Shown: positions 9,030 to 17,395 of the stretch, piece by piece
How positions within the stretch are numbered: position 1 is the first letter of the stretch
Layout: every line of letters starts with the position of its first letter
NCBI GenBank assembly: GCA_001770015.1
Contig: MEQB01000002.1
Location: 18,494-82,493 of the forward strand
From: Bdellovibrionales bacterium RIFOXYC1_FULL_37_79
Lineage (GTDB): Bacteria; Bdellovibrionota; Bacteriovoracia; Bacteriovoracales; Bacteriovoracaceae
DNA length: 64,000 nucleotides
Reading direction: 5' to 3'
Made by a program: the position numbers and the translations under genes
The notes under the pieces: model-generated
The model's input: the letters and a program-made list of their open reading frames with translations, nothing else
The model's database searches: none
What the model was told of the DNA's origin: nothing

Positions 9030-9461
9030 ATGCAACTTAGAGCGAACATCTTGCTTATCTTATTTTGGTTTTTAGGGGTGATTTTATGGCCGGTTCAACA
9101 TGTTCAATCCAGTGAGGTTTCTAATTTGAAGATCACGCCCCGGACCTTTACCATCATGGAAGCCTCACCCACCGGAAGAACACTTCGGATAGATCGAGGG
9201 TATTTTGATGATATCAGGGTGGGGGATGTCGGAGAATTTTATACCGGCTATGACCAATCCAAATTGATTGGAATTGGTGAGGCCGTGAAAGTGGATAATG
9301 CTTCCTCATATTGGTTTTTTAAAAAAATAGTGATTGGTGGTGATTTTTTAAAAGGAAAAATGACGGTCTATTTTAACACCAGCAGTAGACGTACCGTTAT
9401 AGATAATAATATCAGCACCGAAAAAAATGATCTGGATTATATAGAACGAGAATTTTATTAA
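9030..9461 (+). CDS. Secreted hypothetical protein
   Basis: A 143-residue protein with an N-terminal signal peptide ending near VQHVQSSE. The mature part (KITPRTFTIMEASPTGRTLRIDRGYFD, read in pieces, then DIRVGDVGEFYTG) looks like a small all-beta, SH3-like domain, because a G-x-x-V-G-D-x-G loop is typical of such folds. No enzyme motif is seen. It starts 93 bp after the divergent gene at 8937 and is followed 15 bp later by the HD-domain gene, so an operon 9030-11504 is likely. Confidence 0.6.
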   Translation: MQLRANILLILFWFLGVILWPVQHVQSSEVSNLKITPRTFTIMEASPTGRTLRIDRGYFDDIRVGDVGEFYTGYDQSKLIGIGEAVKVDNASSYWFFKKIVIGGDFLKGKMTVYFNTSSRRTVIDNNISTEKNDLDYIEREFY

Positions 9462-9476
9462 ATTGGAAAAAAAATT

Positions 9477-10388
9477 ATGAAAAAAATTAATCTGGCTGCC
9501 TTGGTCCCCAATTATGATGTCGATTCAATCAGCAATGCGATTATGGAAACCATCAAATTAATTTCCAAGGAAATTGATTTGATCAAGGTGAAAAATCTGA
9601 TAGCGGAATTCAAGAAAATTTTTCAAGGTGAATATCCCGGATATCAGTCCTGTTCGACTGACTATCATGATATCTTCCATACGTTGGATGCGACTTTGGC
9701 ATTTGTACGTATTGTGCATGGTGCTTCTTTGGCCGGAAAAAAATACCAGTCAGGGGATGTTTTTTTAGGGGTACTGGCGACGCTTTTCCATGATACAGGC
9801 TATATTTTGCCAGAAACTGATAAAACGGGCACGGGGGCGAAGTTCACCCTTAATCACGTGGAACTCAGTGTTGATTTTGTGGAAAAGTATCTGCAGACCA
9901 AGGGGTATAGCGATCTGGATTTTGAAAAAGTCGCTTCCATGATCAGATGTACTGGTGTGAGTATTGATTTGACCAGGATTAAATTTCCTTATAAAGAGAT
10001 CGAGGATTTGGGGAAAATTTTAGGCGCAGCGGATTTAATCGGCCAGATGTCTGATCGTAATTATTTGGAAAAACTTTTATTTTTAGTGAAAGAGTTTGAT
10101 GAAGGGAAGGTGCCGGGTTTTGATGGAGAACGGGATCTTTTTCAAAAAACCATTTCCTTTAAAAAAGAGGCTGAAAATAGATTGAATAAGACCCTGGGTG
10201 GTTTTCATAAATATGTTCATTTGCATTTCAAGCACCGGTATAATGTTGATGAGGATTTGTATCAAGAAGCAATAGATCACCATATCACTTACTTGGATAA
10301 AGTTTTAAAAGAACATCCAAATGTTTATAGGGAGTTTTTGCGCAGAGGTGGGATTGTAAAAAAATTCCAGTCGAAGTACGAAAAATAA
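9477..10388 (+). CDS. HD-domain metal-dependent phosphohydrolase-like protein
   Basis: A 303-residue cytoplasmic protein. An HD-type metal site is visible: H64 and H68 in YHDIFHT, the H105-D106 doublet in TLFHDTGY, H127 in TLNHVEL, and D200-region acids in GAADLIGQ. YHxxxHxxD followed by LFHD is also the pattern of class I cyclic-nucleotide phosphodiesterases, so a phosphodiesterase or nucleotidase role is plausible. No GYP residues for c-di-GMP hydrolysis are seen. It is flanked by a secreted protein (15 bp upstream) and a DUF155-like protein (6 bp downstream). Confidence 0.7.
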   Translation: MKKINLAALVPNYDVDSISNAIMETIKLISKEIDLIKVKNLIAEFKKIFQGEYPGYQSCSTDYHDIFHTLDATLAFVRIVHGASLAGKKYQSGDVFLGVLATLFHDTGYILPETDKTGTGAKFTLNHVELSVDFVEKYLQTKGYSDLDFEKVASMIRCTGVSIDLTRIKFPYKEIEDLGKILGAADLIGQMSDRNYLEKLLFLVKEFDEGKVPGFDGERDLFQKTISFKKEAENRLNKTLGGFHKYVHLHFKHRYNVDEDLYQEAIDHHITYLDKVLKEHPNVYREFLRRGGIVKKFQSKYEK

Positions 10389-10394
10389 AAATAT

Positions 10395-11504
10395 ATGATG
10401 AAATTTTCCGGTTATATTAATTGTTATAGATTTTTTGATATTGGCGGGGAAGTCAATCTGCATGAGGCTGACTCCATTTTAAATACCCAGGCGGCTCAAA
10501 AGGATTTTAATCTGGGAAAGATCTCCCGTGCCTTGGTTATTGAAGAAGAGCCGCTGGTTATCTTCTTAGGGCAACAGTTGCGGGAAATTCAAGGGGCGGA
10601 ATATTTAGTCACCATCACCGGAAAGATTTGGAATTTTGGGGCGCTTTCCATCATTATCAAAGTAAATATTGCCAAAGAGATGGATTTGAATCTGCTTAAG
10701 GAGCTTGCTCACTTTTTAGAAAAAGATGCCTCCATTCACGAACTGGCCCGGATTAAAATGGAGGATGTCTATACCAGGCTGGCCAGTGCCATCCGGGAAA
10801 AGAAGGTGTGGAGTGAATATGAGGATTATCTCATCTTCGTGCATGATGCGGACAAATTGCCTATTACCGATATTGATCAGCTCCTAAGTAGCAATGAACT
10901 GTATGAATTGGTGCTGCTGGAAAGTTCCAACAAAGTGAATGATCAAATGATTGCTCCCATTAAAAAATATACTTTTCGCTATACTAATGACGATGCGGTT
11001 TTACTTGATTGGAACAGCTCTTTTATTTTAAGCAAGGACGACGCCAAGGATATTTGTGATGTCATCGAATTTTCAGTGTGTCAGTTATTGGAACTGCGCT
11101 ATTATGATGATCTGCTGGATAAAGAATTGAATGCCCTTTATCGTTCTATTAAAAAAACCAGCGGGTTTGCTTGGAAAAATAAATATTCCCAGATGTTTGA
11201 AAAGGCCTCTAAACTCTATATTGAGATCAGTGAAGTTATTGAAAAAGTGGAAAACTCTCTAAAGCTTATCGGGGATGCCTATTATGCCAAAATATATAGG
11301 GCATCCAATGAAAGGCTCAGGCTTAATGACTGGCAAACCAGCGTTGACCAAAAACTCAGAAATCTTTTAGATATCTCAACTCTTTTTCAAAGCGAAATCC
11401 ATAGTCGCAAAAATCAATTGCTTGAAATTGTTATTATTATTTTAATTGCCATTGAAGTTATCCCCTTGCTTTGGAATTTCTTTAAAAATTTAAGTGTTGT
11501 TTAA
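10395..11504 (+). CDS. RMD1/DUF155-family protein with C-terminal membrane anchor
   Basis: A 369-residue protein. The C-terminal third has the pattern of the DUF155 (yeast RMD1/Sif2, human RMND1) family: a helical segment NERLRLNDWQ, DQKLRNLLDIS, then EIHSRKNQLLEIVIII and one transmembrane helix ILIAIEVIPLL just before the end. The N-terminal part (VIEEEPLVIFLGQQ) matches the family's alpha/beta domain less clearly. Family members are tail-anchored; the bacterial role is poorly defined. It follows the HD gene by 6 bp. A second ATG at 10398 is equally possible. Confidence 0.65.
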   Translation: MMKFSGYINCYRFFDIGGEVNLHEADSILNTQAAQKDFNLGKISRALVIEEEPLVIFLGQQLREIQGAEYLVTITGKIWNFGALSIIIKVNIAKEMDLNLLKELAHFLEKDASIHELARIKMEDVYTRLASAIREKKVWSEYEDYLIFVHDADKLPITDIDQLLSSNELYELVLLESSNKVNDQMIAPIKKYTFRYTNDDAVLLDWNSSFILSKDDAKDICDVIEFSVCQLLELRYYDDLLDKELNALYRSIKKTSGFAWKNKYSQMFEKASKLYIEISEVIEKVENSLKLIGDAYYAKIYRASNERLRLNDWQTSVDQKLRNLLDISTLFQSEIHSRKNQLLEIVIIILIAIEVIPLLWNFFKNLSVV

Positions 11505-11552
11505 CCACATTTACTGGTATTTTAAAGAGGTAGTATTTTTAGGGATTATTTT

Positions 11553-12365
11553 ATGCGCATTGTTTGTGATCTTCATACCCATACGAATTGCTCTGATGGA
11601 ATCTATTCGCCGGATGAAATTGTTGATTTGGCAATCAAACGAAAATTGAAAAGTATTGCGATTACGGATCATGATACGGTGGCGGGTATCTCACCGGCCA
11701 TCGGTTTTTCAGATCACCGGATCGAAGTTATTCCGGGCATAGAATTATCCACCGAGATTGAAGGGCATGATGTTCATATCTTAGGTTATTATGTGGATTA
11801 TAAGAATAAAATGCTTTTAGAGGTTTTAAATAGGTGCAAGGAAGTTAGACAAGCACGGGGACTTAAAATTGTGAATAAATTAATTCAGGCGGGTATTCAA
11901 ATTACCTTTGAGCAAATTCAAAAATGTGCGGGACTGGGGGTAATCGGCAGAATGCATATTGCCAAGGTTTTATATGATAACGGACAAGTGGGTTCCATTC
12001 AAGATGCTTTTAGAACATATTTGGGAGATCAAAGTCCATTTTATGAGCCGAAATTTAAAATCACTCCCCATGATGCCTTTGCCCTGATAAAAAAGGCCGG
12101 TGGCATCTGTGTGTGGGCCCATCCTGGGTGTGAGGATTTAGACTCTTTAATGAAGCAGTTTGTGGAGGATGGATTACAAGGTCTGGAAGTCTGGCACCCC
12201 AAGCATACCAACAAGAATGTCAGACATTATTTTGAATTGGCAAAATTTTATAACTTGTTGGCGACCGGTGGCAGCGATTATCACGGCCATAATAATTATA
12301 CCTTGGGCGAATATGGGCTGGATGAAGAGCATTTTACCAAATTTAAATTGTTCAGTAATAAATAA
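11553..12365 (+). CDS. PHP-domain phosphoesterase (TrpH/RNase AM type)
   Basis: A 270-residue PHP-family metal-dependent phosphoesterase. The four PHP motifs are present: DLHTHTNCSDG (H8, H10, D15), AITDHDTVAG (D39, H40, D41), IPGIELS with a metal-binding glutamate, and late histidines in VWAHPG and GGSDYHG. Length and motif order match the YciV/TrpH group that hydrolyses 3',5'-bisphosphonucleosides and trims RNA 5' ends. It is not the N-terminal domain of DNA polymerase III, since nothing follows the PHP domain. It is followed by a bidirectional terminator. Confidence 0.87.
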   Translation: MRIVCDLHTHTNCSDGIYSPDEIVDLAIKRKLKSIAITDHDTVAGISPAIGFSDHRIEVIPGIELSTEIEGHDVHILGYYVDYKNKMLLEVLNRCKEVRQARGLKIVNKLIQAGIQITFEQIQKCAGLGVIGRMHIAKVLYDNGQVGSIQDAFRTYLGDQSPFYEPKFKITPHDAFALIKKAGGICVWAHPGCEDLDSLMKQFVEDGLQGLEVWHPKHTNKNVRHYFELAKFYNLLATGGSDYHGHNNYTLGEYGLDEEHFTKFKLFSNK

Positions 12366-12371
12366 AATAAA

Positions 12372-12391
12372 GGCCGGAAAATTTCCCGGCC
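12372..12391. terminator. Bidirectional intrinsic terminator between convergent genes
   Basis: The stem GGCCGG/CCGGCC has an A/T-rich loop. Leftward transcription reads into TTTATTTT, so it best serves the C25 peptidase gene, and it also lies 6 bp after the PHP stop. Confidence 0.75.
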
Positions 12392-12422
12392 TCAATTCTT
12401 TCAATCCCTAAAAGAGAAAAGT

Positions 12423-15398
12423 TTAATCCATCAAACCTTTTATTTTGATTTTAAGATAAGTCAGCGTGCCAGCATCACCATGGGTATCATCGATAACAAT
12501 TAATTTCCATATGCCTTGGGAAGGCTTATGTTTAAGCTTGTCAAGATCAGGCGTAACGATCCCATCCATGCCATAAACGTCATTTATATTATCTTCAGTG
12601 CTGCCGACTTCCTCTCTAAGTTTTATCCTGGTGCCATCAGGATGGATCAAATAAAGGGATAGATCACCAACGTAAGAGTGAGTGATTTTAACCTGGACAC
12701 TCAGATCTTTTATGATGGAAATATCGCCATTAATGTTAAAAGTGTAGGTTATGGAGGATTGATCTGGAATATTTATTGAGAGATTTTGCTCCCACGCAAA
12801 CATACCGAATTTACCAATTTGAAAGGAGGCTTGTCCGGTTAGATCAATTTGGGTGCAAGATCCGTAACTGCCAATAAGTTTGAATTTTGCCATCTGGTTA
12901 GCTTGGCAACGGCTTTTTAAGGTGACCGAAAGGGGGGTTGGTGAACGAAAGGTGTCTCCAGGGGCCAGCTGGTCCATAAAAACGGCGCCATTAACAGATT
13001 CTACACATGTATCAATCTCAGGATAGAGATTGATATTTTCCATGTTGGCATTGCCGGAGTTTTTGATGGTCACATAAAGATCACCGGAGGCCCCAGGCGA
13101 AATGCCACCGTAATCAGGATTTTGTTGATCGCCGTAGTCAATCGTCGTGATAGAGACCATCCCCCGATTGACCAGCAAGGTTACTTTGCCGGTACCTTCT
13201 TGTCCTTCCAAGGTGATCCATTTGAGATGGGCCGTTATGCGTTCTTGATCGGCAGCATCGTCTATCCTGATTTTTAGTCCGCTTTCTTGATAATGATAGG
13301 AGGTGTTTGGTTCCAAAGCAGGAATGGCGATCATTTTTTCTTCTATGATACTGGCCGCTCCTTCAATTTTTTCAATGGAAACCTGGGCCCCTTTGGTTTT
13401 GATGTTAGCAATATTTTTGGCCTTAAAATTAAGGGCCAGTTGTGCGAAAGGATGCACCTTTAAGTCATCCTGGCCACTAATGACAATGTCGCTTAAAACA
13501 ATGAATGGCTGGTCATTAAGAATAATCGAAAAATTTTTCTCAATAATTTTGGTGTTGATACCATAAATTTGCAGCTTGTAGTTTCCCTGCACTAAATCAA
13601 AGGGAATGTCTAATTGGGCAATTCCCTCAGCGTCGGTTCTCGCTGTGGCCTTTAACTCATTACCTTGCATAAGGGATAGGTTGGCGTTTGGCGCAATGGT
13701 GCCATCGTCGTAGGTTAATTTGAATTCTACACTGGGCACTCCTTGCGGGATGGCGGATGGGCCGTTTATAATCAGGTTTTTGGTTGGTCGGGTACGCAGT
13801 TTAATGGACGGGTCACCAAAGGTGACATAGGTTTCCCAATAATATGTGGATCTATTCTCACCACCATATCTTCGCCAAAGTTCCCTGAGGGCGTATTGGG
13901 TGATTTCAGAAAATTCAGCATTGTTTAATTCATAAATACCCTTATACATATCTTTTTCGAGGAAATCATCCTCATCCCAGTAAGTGCTGTCCATTGATCC
14001 CCAGAACATGATGGCACCACTTGGATGTTTGATCCAGGTTTCGCCAAATGATTCATCAACGGTAAATTGACCGGTGATACAAGCATTAGAGATTACAAAA
14101 GGGAGGGCGTTTGGATGATTGAGCGACTGTACATCTTCCTGGGTAACCGTAGGGCCTGCCCACAGACGGGCCCCTCCATGTCCAGAATAATTGATGATCG
14201 TGCGTCCTAGCCTCATGGTTTTCACCACCTGTTCGTCACTGGCCCGATAAGTGATGGCATAGAGTTTATCTCCACCAAGCTGATAAGCAGAAGGGAAAAC
14301 GCCTCGGTAACCCCGGGGTGCCATATAAGAACTAATAGCATGGTTGTGTGAACCCTCGGCAACCTCATAACGATCATCGGTGGCAATAAACGAAACTCCC
14401 TCCAGCCAGGATTCATCACTAAAATTGGCAGTTTGATATTTGATAAATTTCTCTACCACCTGGGCCAGTTCCTGTTCGTTTTTAATGGTCACTCGGCCAA
14501 CTCCAATATCTGGCCCGTTGACGTCAGAGGCGTAGTCATCATTGTCAATAGCCCGATAGTAATGATCGGTGACCCCTAATATATTGGCTGATCTCTTGGC
14601 GGGTACATGTTCGGCATCACCAAAAATCAAAGCATATTTTACGTTTAAAGAGCGATATAATTCCTGTAATTTGGCACGGATGGTTTCCGGAGAATTGATA
14701 TTTCCTTCGACAATGATTCTTACAACGTTATAGCCCAATTGTTTTTTGAAATTTTCATATTGCAGGATGGAGGGACTGTTTTTAAATTGTCCCCCAATGA
14801 TAAAGACAAAGGTTTCAGCAGCCGATCCTATCATTTTTTGGTTGGGGTCAGCTTTGACGTTTATTCGGAAATGATCAATCAACTGATAACTTTTTAAAAC
14901 TGGATTCCAAGACAGTGGGTAGACCGTGACCAGTAAAGTGGCCTTGCCAGCCAGGGTGCCGGCATCTGTCACTTCGTAGCTTTTATCAGGATAAAAGTTG
15001 TTGGATTTTTGAAATGCTTTATTAATAAAAAGCTTGCGCTTGCTACCTGGAATTTTTTCCAAGGATTCCAGGTTGGGAATTAGATCACCTGAGAGTTTTA
15101 CCGGGTCGCTCAAATCTTTGGTGTCTGCCATTTGAACGTCAACTTCGCCTGCGGGGACATATAATCGAACCACCGGAATTTCTGGCATGCCAAGTTCAAA
15201 TTTAATGGCCGCAAATTCATTCACTCCTTTTAAACTGGCCTTGATAAAGGATTTTCCTTCCACCAAAACCTTCTGGGTTTCCAAAGTAATCCCCGTAAAT
15301 TCATAAGAGGTGGTGTCGGCTTGTTTGGTAATGGTCACGGCAGTAAAAACGTTAAATGAAAAGGAGAAAAAAAGCATCAGGGTCATAAAATGTTTCAT
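12423..15398 (-). CDS. Secreted C25 (gingipain-like) cysteine peptidase with Ig-like region and C-terminal P-domain
   Basis: A 991-residue exported protease. A signal peptide (to about residue 19) is followed by a propeptide-like beta domain (20-190) and a C25 catalytic domain (about 195-550) with the caspase-like dyad His407 (NYSGHGG) and Cys440 (VISNACITG). Ig-like/CARDB-like beta regions follow (about 560-860), then a proprotein-convertase P-domain (about 870-991: HSYVGDLSLYLIHPDGT, GIWKLIVIDD). P-domains often mark cell-surface or secreted proteases of gliding and predatory bacteria. The ribosome site AAGGAAG precedes the ATG, and a strong promoter lies at 15443-15472. It is the long partner of the tandem paralogue at 15593. 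Confidence 0.88.
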   Translation of the reverse strand: MKHFMTLMLFFSFSFNVFTAVTITKQADTTSYEFTGITLETQKVLVEGKSFIKASLKGVNEFAAIKFELGMPEIPVVRLYVPAGEVDVQMADTKDLSDPVKLSGDLIPNLESLEKIPGSKRKLFINKAFQKSNNFYPDKSYEVTDAGTLAGKATLLVTVYPLSWNPVLKSYQLIDHFRINVKADPNQKMIGSAAETFVFIIGGQFKNSPSILQYENFKKQLGYNVVRIIVEGNINSPETIRAKLQELYRSLNVKYALIFGDAEHVPAKRSANILGVTDHYYRAIDNDDYASDVNGPDIGVGRVTIKNEQELAQVVEKFIKYQTANFSDESWLEGVSFIATDDRYEVAEGSHNHAISSYMAPRGYRGVFPSAYQLGGDKLYAITYRASDEQVVKTMRLGRTIINYSGHGGARLWAGPTVTQEDVQSLNHPNALPFVISNACITGQFTVDESFGETWIKHPSGAIMFWGSMDSTYWDEDDFLEKDMYKGIYELNNAEFSEITQYALRELWRRYGGENRSTYYWETYVTFGDPSIKLRTRPTKNLIINGPSAIPQGVPSVEFKLTYDDGTIAPNANLSLMQGNELKATARTDAEGIAQLDIPFDLVQGNYKLQIYGINTKIIEKNFSIILNDQPFIVLSDIVISGQDDLKVHPFAQLALNFKAKNIANIKTKGAQVSIEKIEGAASIIEEKMIAIPALEPNTSYHYQESGLKIRIDDAADQERITAHLKWITLEGQEGTGKVTLLVNRGMVSITTIDYGDQQNPDYGGISPGASGDLYVTIKNSGNANMENINLYPEIDTCVESVNGAVFMDQLAPGDTFRSPTPLSVTLKSRCQANQMAKFKLIGSYGSCTQIDLTGQASFQIGKFGMFAWEQNLSINIPDQSSITYTFNINGDISIIKDLSVQVKITHSYVGDLSLYLIHPDGTRIKLREEVGSTEDNINDVYGMDGIVTPDLDKLKHKPSQGIWKLIVIDDTHGDAGTLTYLKIKIKGLMD

Positions 15399-15442
15399 AT
15401 CTTCTTCCTTGCGTATAAGTCTTGAATTAGAAATACGAGAAA

Positions 15443-15503
15443 ATCATAACGACGCTGAAAACCTTCAGTCAAAAGGTTTATGAGGAATGTAATATAATGT
15501 TAG
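15443..15503 (-). promoter_or_regulatory. Promoter and upstream box of the long C25 peptidase gene
   Basis: Read on the minus strand: TTGACT (15472-15467), an 18-bp spacer, then TATGAT (15448-15443), about 45 bp before the ATG. The 18-bp box AATGTAATATAATGTTAG (plus strand, 15486-15503) lies 13 bp upstream of the -35. It is identical in sequence and spacing to the box before the paralogous gene at 17212. The conservation suggests a shared activator site or UP-like element. Confidence 0.65.
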
Positions 15504-15536
15504 TAAAGGGCCTGGGTAATTAGGTTTGGTAAATGA

Positions 15537-15578
15537 CAGCGTTTCTTACCATCAAAAGTTAGATGGGAAGAAACGCTG
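15537..15578 (-). terminator. Long hairpin after the short C25 gene
   Basis: A perfect 11-bp stem (CAGCGTTTCTT at 15537-15547 with AAGAAACGCTG at 15568-15578), extended inward by five more pairs after one mismatch. It lies 15 bp past the stop of the 15593-17212 gene. The T-tract is poor, so it is either a weak terminator or a stabilising 3' structure that separates the two peptidase genes. Confidence 0.55.
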
Positions 15579-15592
15579 ATTAACGAGCGTAA

Positions 15593-17212
15593 TTAAATAC
15601 GGTTGGTTCTAAGTTTTATAGAAGGGTCACCAAAAGTTAAATAGGTTTCCCAGTAATAAGAGGCCCGGTTTAGTCCGTTGTATCTTCTCCATAGCTCTCT
15701 CAAGGCGTAATGAGTGATGTCTGAAAAAGTTTCTTTGTTTAACTCAAAAATGCCTTTGAACATATCTCTTTCAAGGAAGTCATCTTCATCCCAGTAGGTG
15801 CTGTCCATGGATCCCCAAAACATGATTGCTCCATTGGGGTGTTTGATCCAGGTTTCGGCAAAGGATTCATTAACGGTAAATTGTCCAGTTATGCAGGCGT
15901 TAGAGACAACAAAGGGAAGTGCATCTGCATGATTCATGGATCGAATATTGGCCTGGGTAAATCGAGGAGCATCCCAAAAAGTGGTGGCGCCGTGACCAGA
16001 GTAGTTGATGATGGATCTGCCGGCCTGGATGGCACTGACGACCTGTTCGTTTCTGACTTTGTAGGTAATGGCGTATAGCTTATCTCCACCAGGTTGATTG
16101 GCGTTTGGAAAAACACCGTGGTAGCCATTGGGGGCAGTATAGGTATCAATTGCAAAATTGTGGGAACCTTCTGCAACAGTGTAGCGATCATTGGTGGCCA
16201 GAAAGGATGCGTTTTCCAACCATCCTTCAGTTCTATAATTTTGACCTTGGTATTTGATAAATTTATCAACTACTGCCAGTAATTCAGTTTCGTTTTTGAT
16301 AGTGACCCGTCCCACACCGATATCTGGTCCATTGATGTCAGTGCTATAATTATTGGTGTCGATAGCAGCGTAAAAATGATCAGTCACCCCAGAAATGATA
16401 GAGGATCTCTTGGCAGGAACATGTTCGGCGTCCCCAAAAATGAGCGCATATTTCAAATTGGTAGATTTAAGCAGCTCCTGGAGTTGTGAACGAATTGCTT
16501 CAGGAGTATTTATCGATCCTTCCACATTGATTCTGACCACGTTAAATCCCTGTTGTTTTTTAAAATTTTCATATTTTAAAATGGCGGGGCTATTTTTAAA
16601 TTGTGAGCCGATAACGAAAGCAAAAGTTTCTTGACCTTCTGAGCTTTTACTCACTTCCGTGGACGTTTTAATCACTACTTGAAAATTCTTAATCAGTCTG
16701 ATGGTTTTAGAAGCAGGATTAAAGGTTAGCGGATAGACGGTGATCAATTGTTCTTTTTCACCGCCGATAGTACCAGCATCGCTAATTTCAAATTGTTTGC
16801 TGGGATAAAAGGCGTTGGTTTTTTGAAAAGATTTGTTGATAACCAGTCTTCTTTGGCTGCCAGGAATTTTTTCAAGCGATTCGAGGTTTGGCACAAGATC
16901 CATGGCCAGTCTTTTGGATTGACCAAAATTTTTTTCGTTACCAAAAAGCACTTCAACTTCGCCTTGAGGCGCATAAAATCGAATAACTGGTATTTCAGGC
17001 ATGCCCAGTTCAAATAAAACCGCTTCGTAATCATCAGCGCCTACGAGTTTCGTGCGAATAAAATCTGATCCTTCAATAACCAGATTTTCCGTGCTGATGG
17101 AGAGGTCAGAAAATTCATAGTTAACAAGGTCGCCTTGTTGGGTTACTTCAACCCGGCCTAGAACGTTGACGGCAAATAATGCAAGCAAAGAGAGGGATAA
17201 AATTTTAAACAT
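15593..17212 (-). CDS. Secreted C25 (gingipain-like) cysteine peptidase, short form
   Basis: A 539-residue paralogue of the neighbouring 991-residue peptidase. By my residue count the two align without a gap from the start through the catalytic domain: both have the ESLEKIPGS propeptide motif at 111-119, His407 (NYSGHGA) and Cys440 (VVSNACITG). The protein ends just after the catalytic domain (GDPSIKLRT), so it lacks the Ig-like region and P-domain. It has its own signal peptide (MFKILSLSLLALFAVNVLG), an AAGGA ribosome site and a promoter. Either the tail was lost after duplication or the short form is secreted free while the long form is attached. Confidence 0.87.
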   Translation of the reverse strand: MFKILSLSLLALFAVNVLGRVEVTQQGDLVNYEFSDLSISTENLVIEGSDFIRTKLVGADDYEAVLFELGMPEIPVIRFYAPQGEVEVLFGNEKNFGQSKRLAMDLVPNLESLEKIPGSQRRLVINKSFQKTNAFYPSKQFEISDAGTIGGEKEQLITVYPLTFNPASKTIRLIKNFQVVIKTSTEVSKSSEGQETFAFVIGSQFKNSPAILKYENFKKQQGFNVVRINVEGSINTPEAIRSQLQELLKSTNLKYALIFGDAEHVPAKRSSIISGVTDHFYAAIDTNNYSTDINGPDIGVGRVTIKNETELLAVVDKFIKYQGQNYRTEGWLENASFLATNDRYTVAEGSHNFAIDTYTAPNGYHGVFPNANQPGGDKLYAITYKVRNEQVVSAIQAGRSIINYSGHGATTFWDAPRFTQANIRSMNHADALPFVVSNACITGQFTVNESFAETWIKHPNGAIMFWGSMDSTYWDEDDFLERDMFKGIFELNKETFSDITHYALRELWRRYNGLNRASYYWETYLTFGDPSIKLRTNRI

Positions 17213-17264
17213 AGGATCATCCTTGACGTTAGTTAATAAATGTAGTCACAACTACTTCTCTGGA

Positions 17265-17325
17265 ATCATATCTGGCCGTCAAACTTACCGTCAAAACCTT
17301 TTTAAAAAATGTAATATAATGTTAG
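17265..17325 (-). promoter_or_regulatory. Promoter and upstream box of the short C25 peptidase gene
   Basis: Minus strand: TTGACG (17294-17289), an 18-bp spacer and TATGAT (17270-17265), about 53 bp before the ATG at 17212. The box AATGTAATATAATGTTAG recurs at 17308-17325, again 13 bp upstream of the -35, matching the arrangement at 15443-15503. Confidence 0.65.
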
Positions 17326-17395
17326 ATATAAATTGTTTTTTGAAACTAGATAAGATAATTTTTAATCTACCCATTAAACCTGAAGGATAGAAGCT

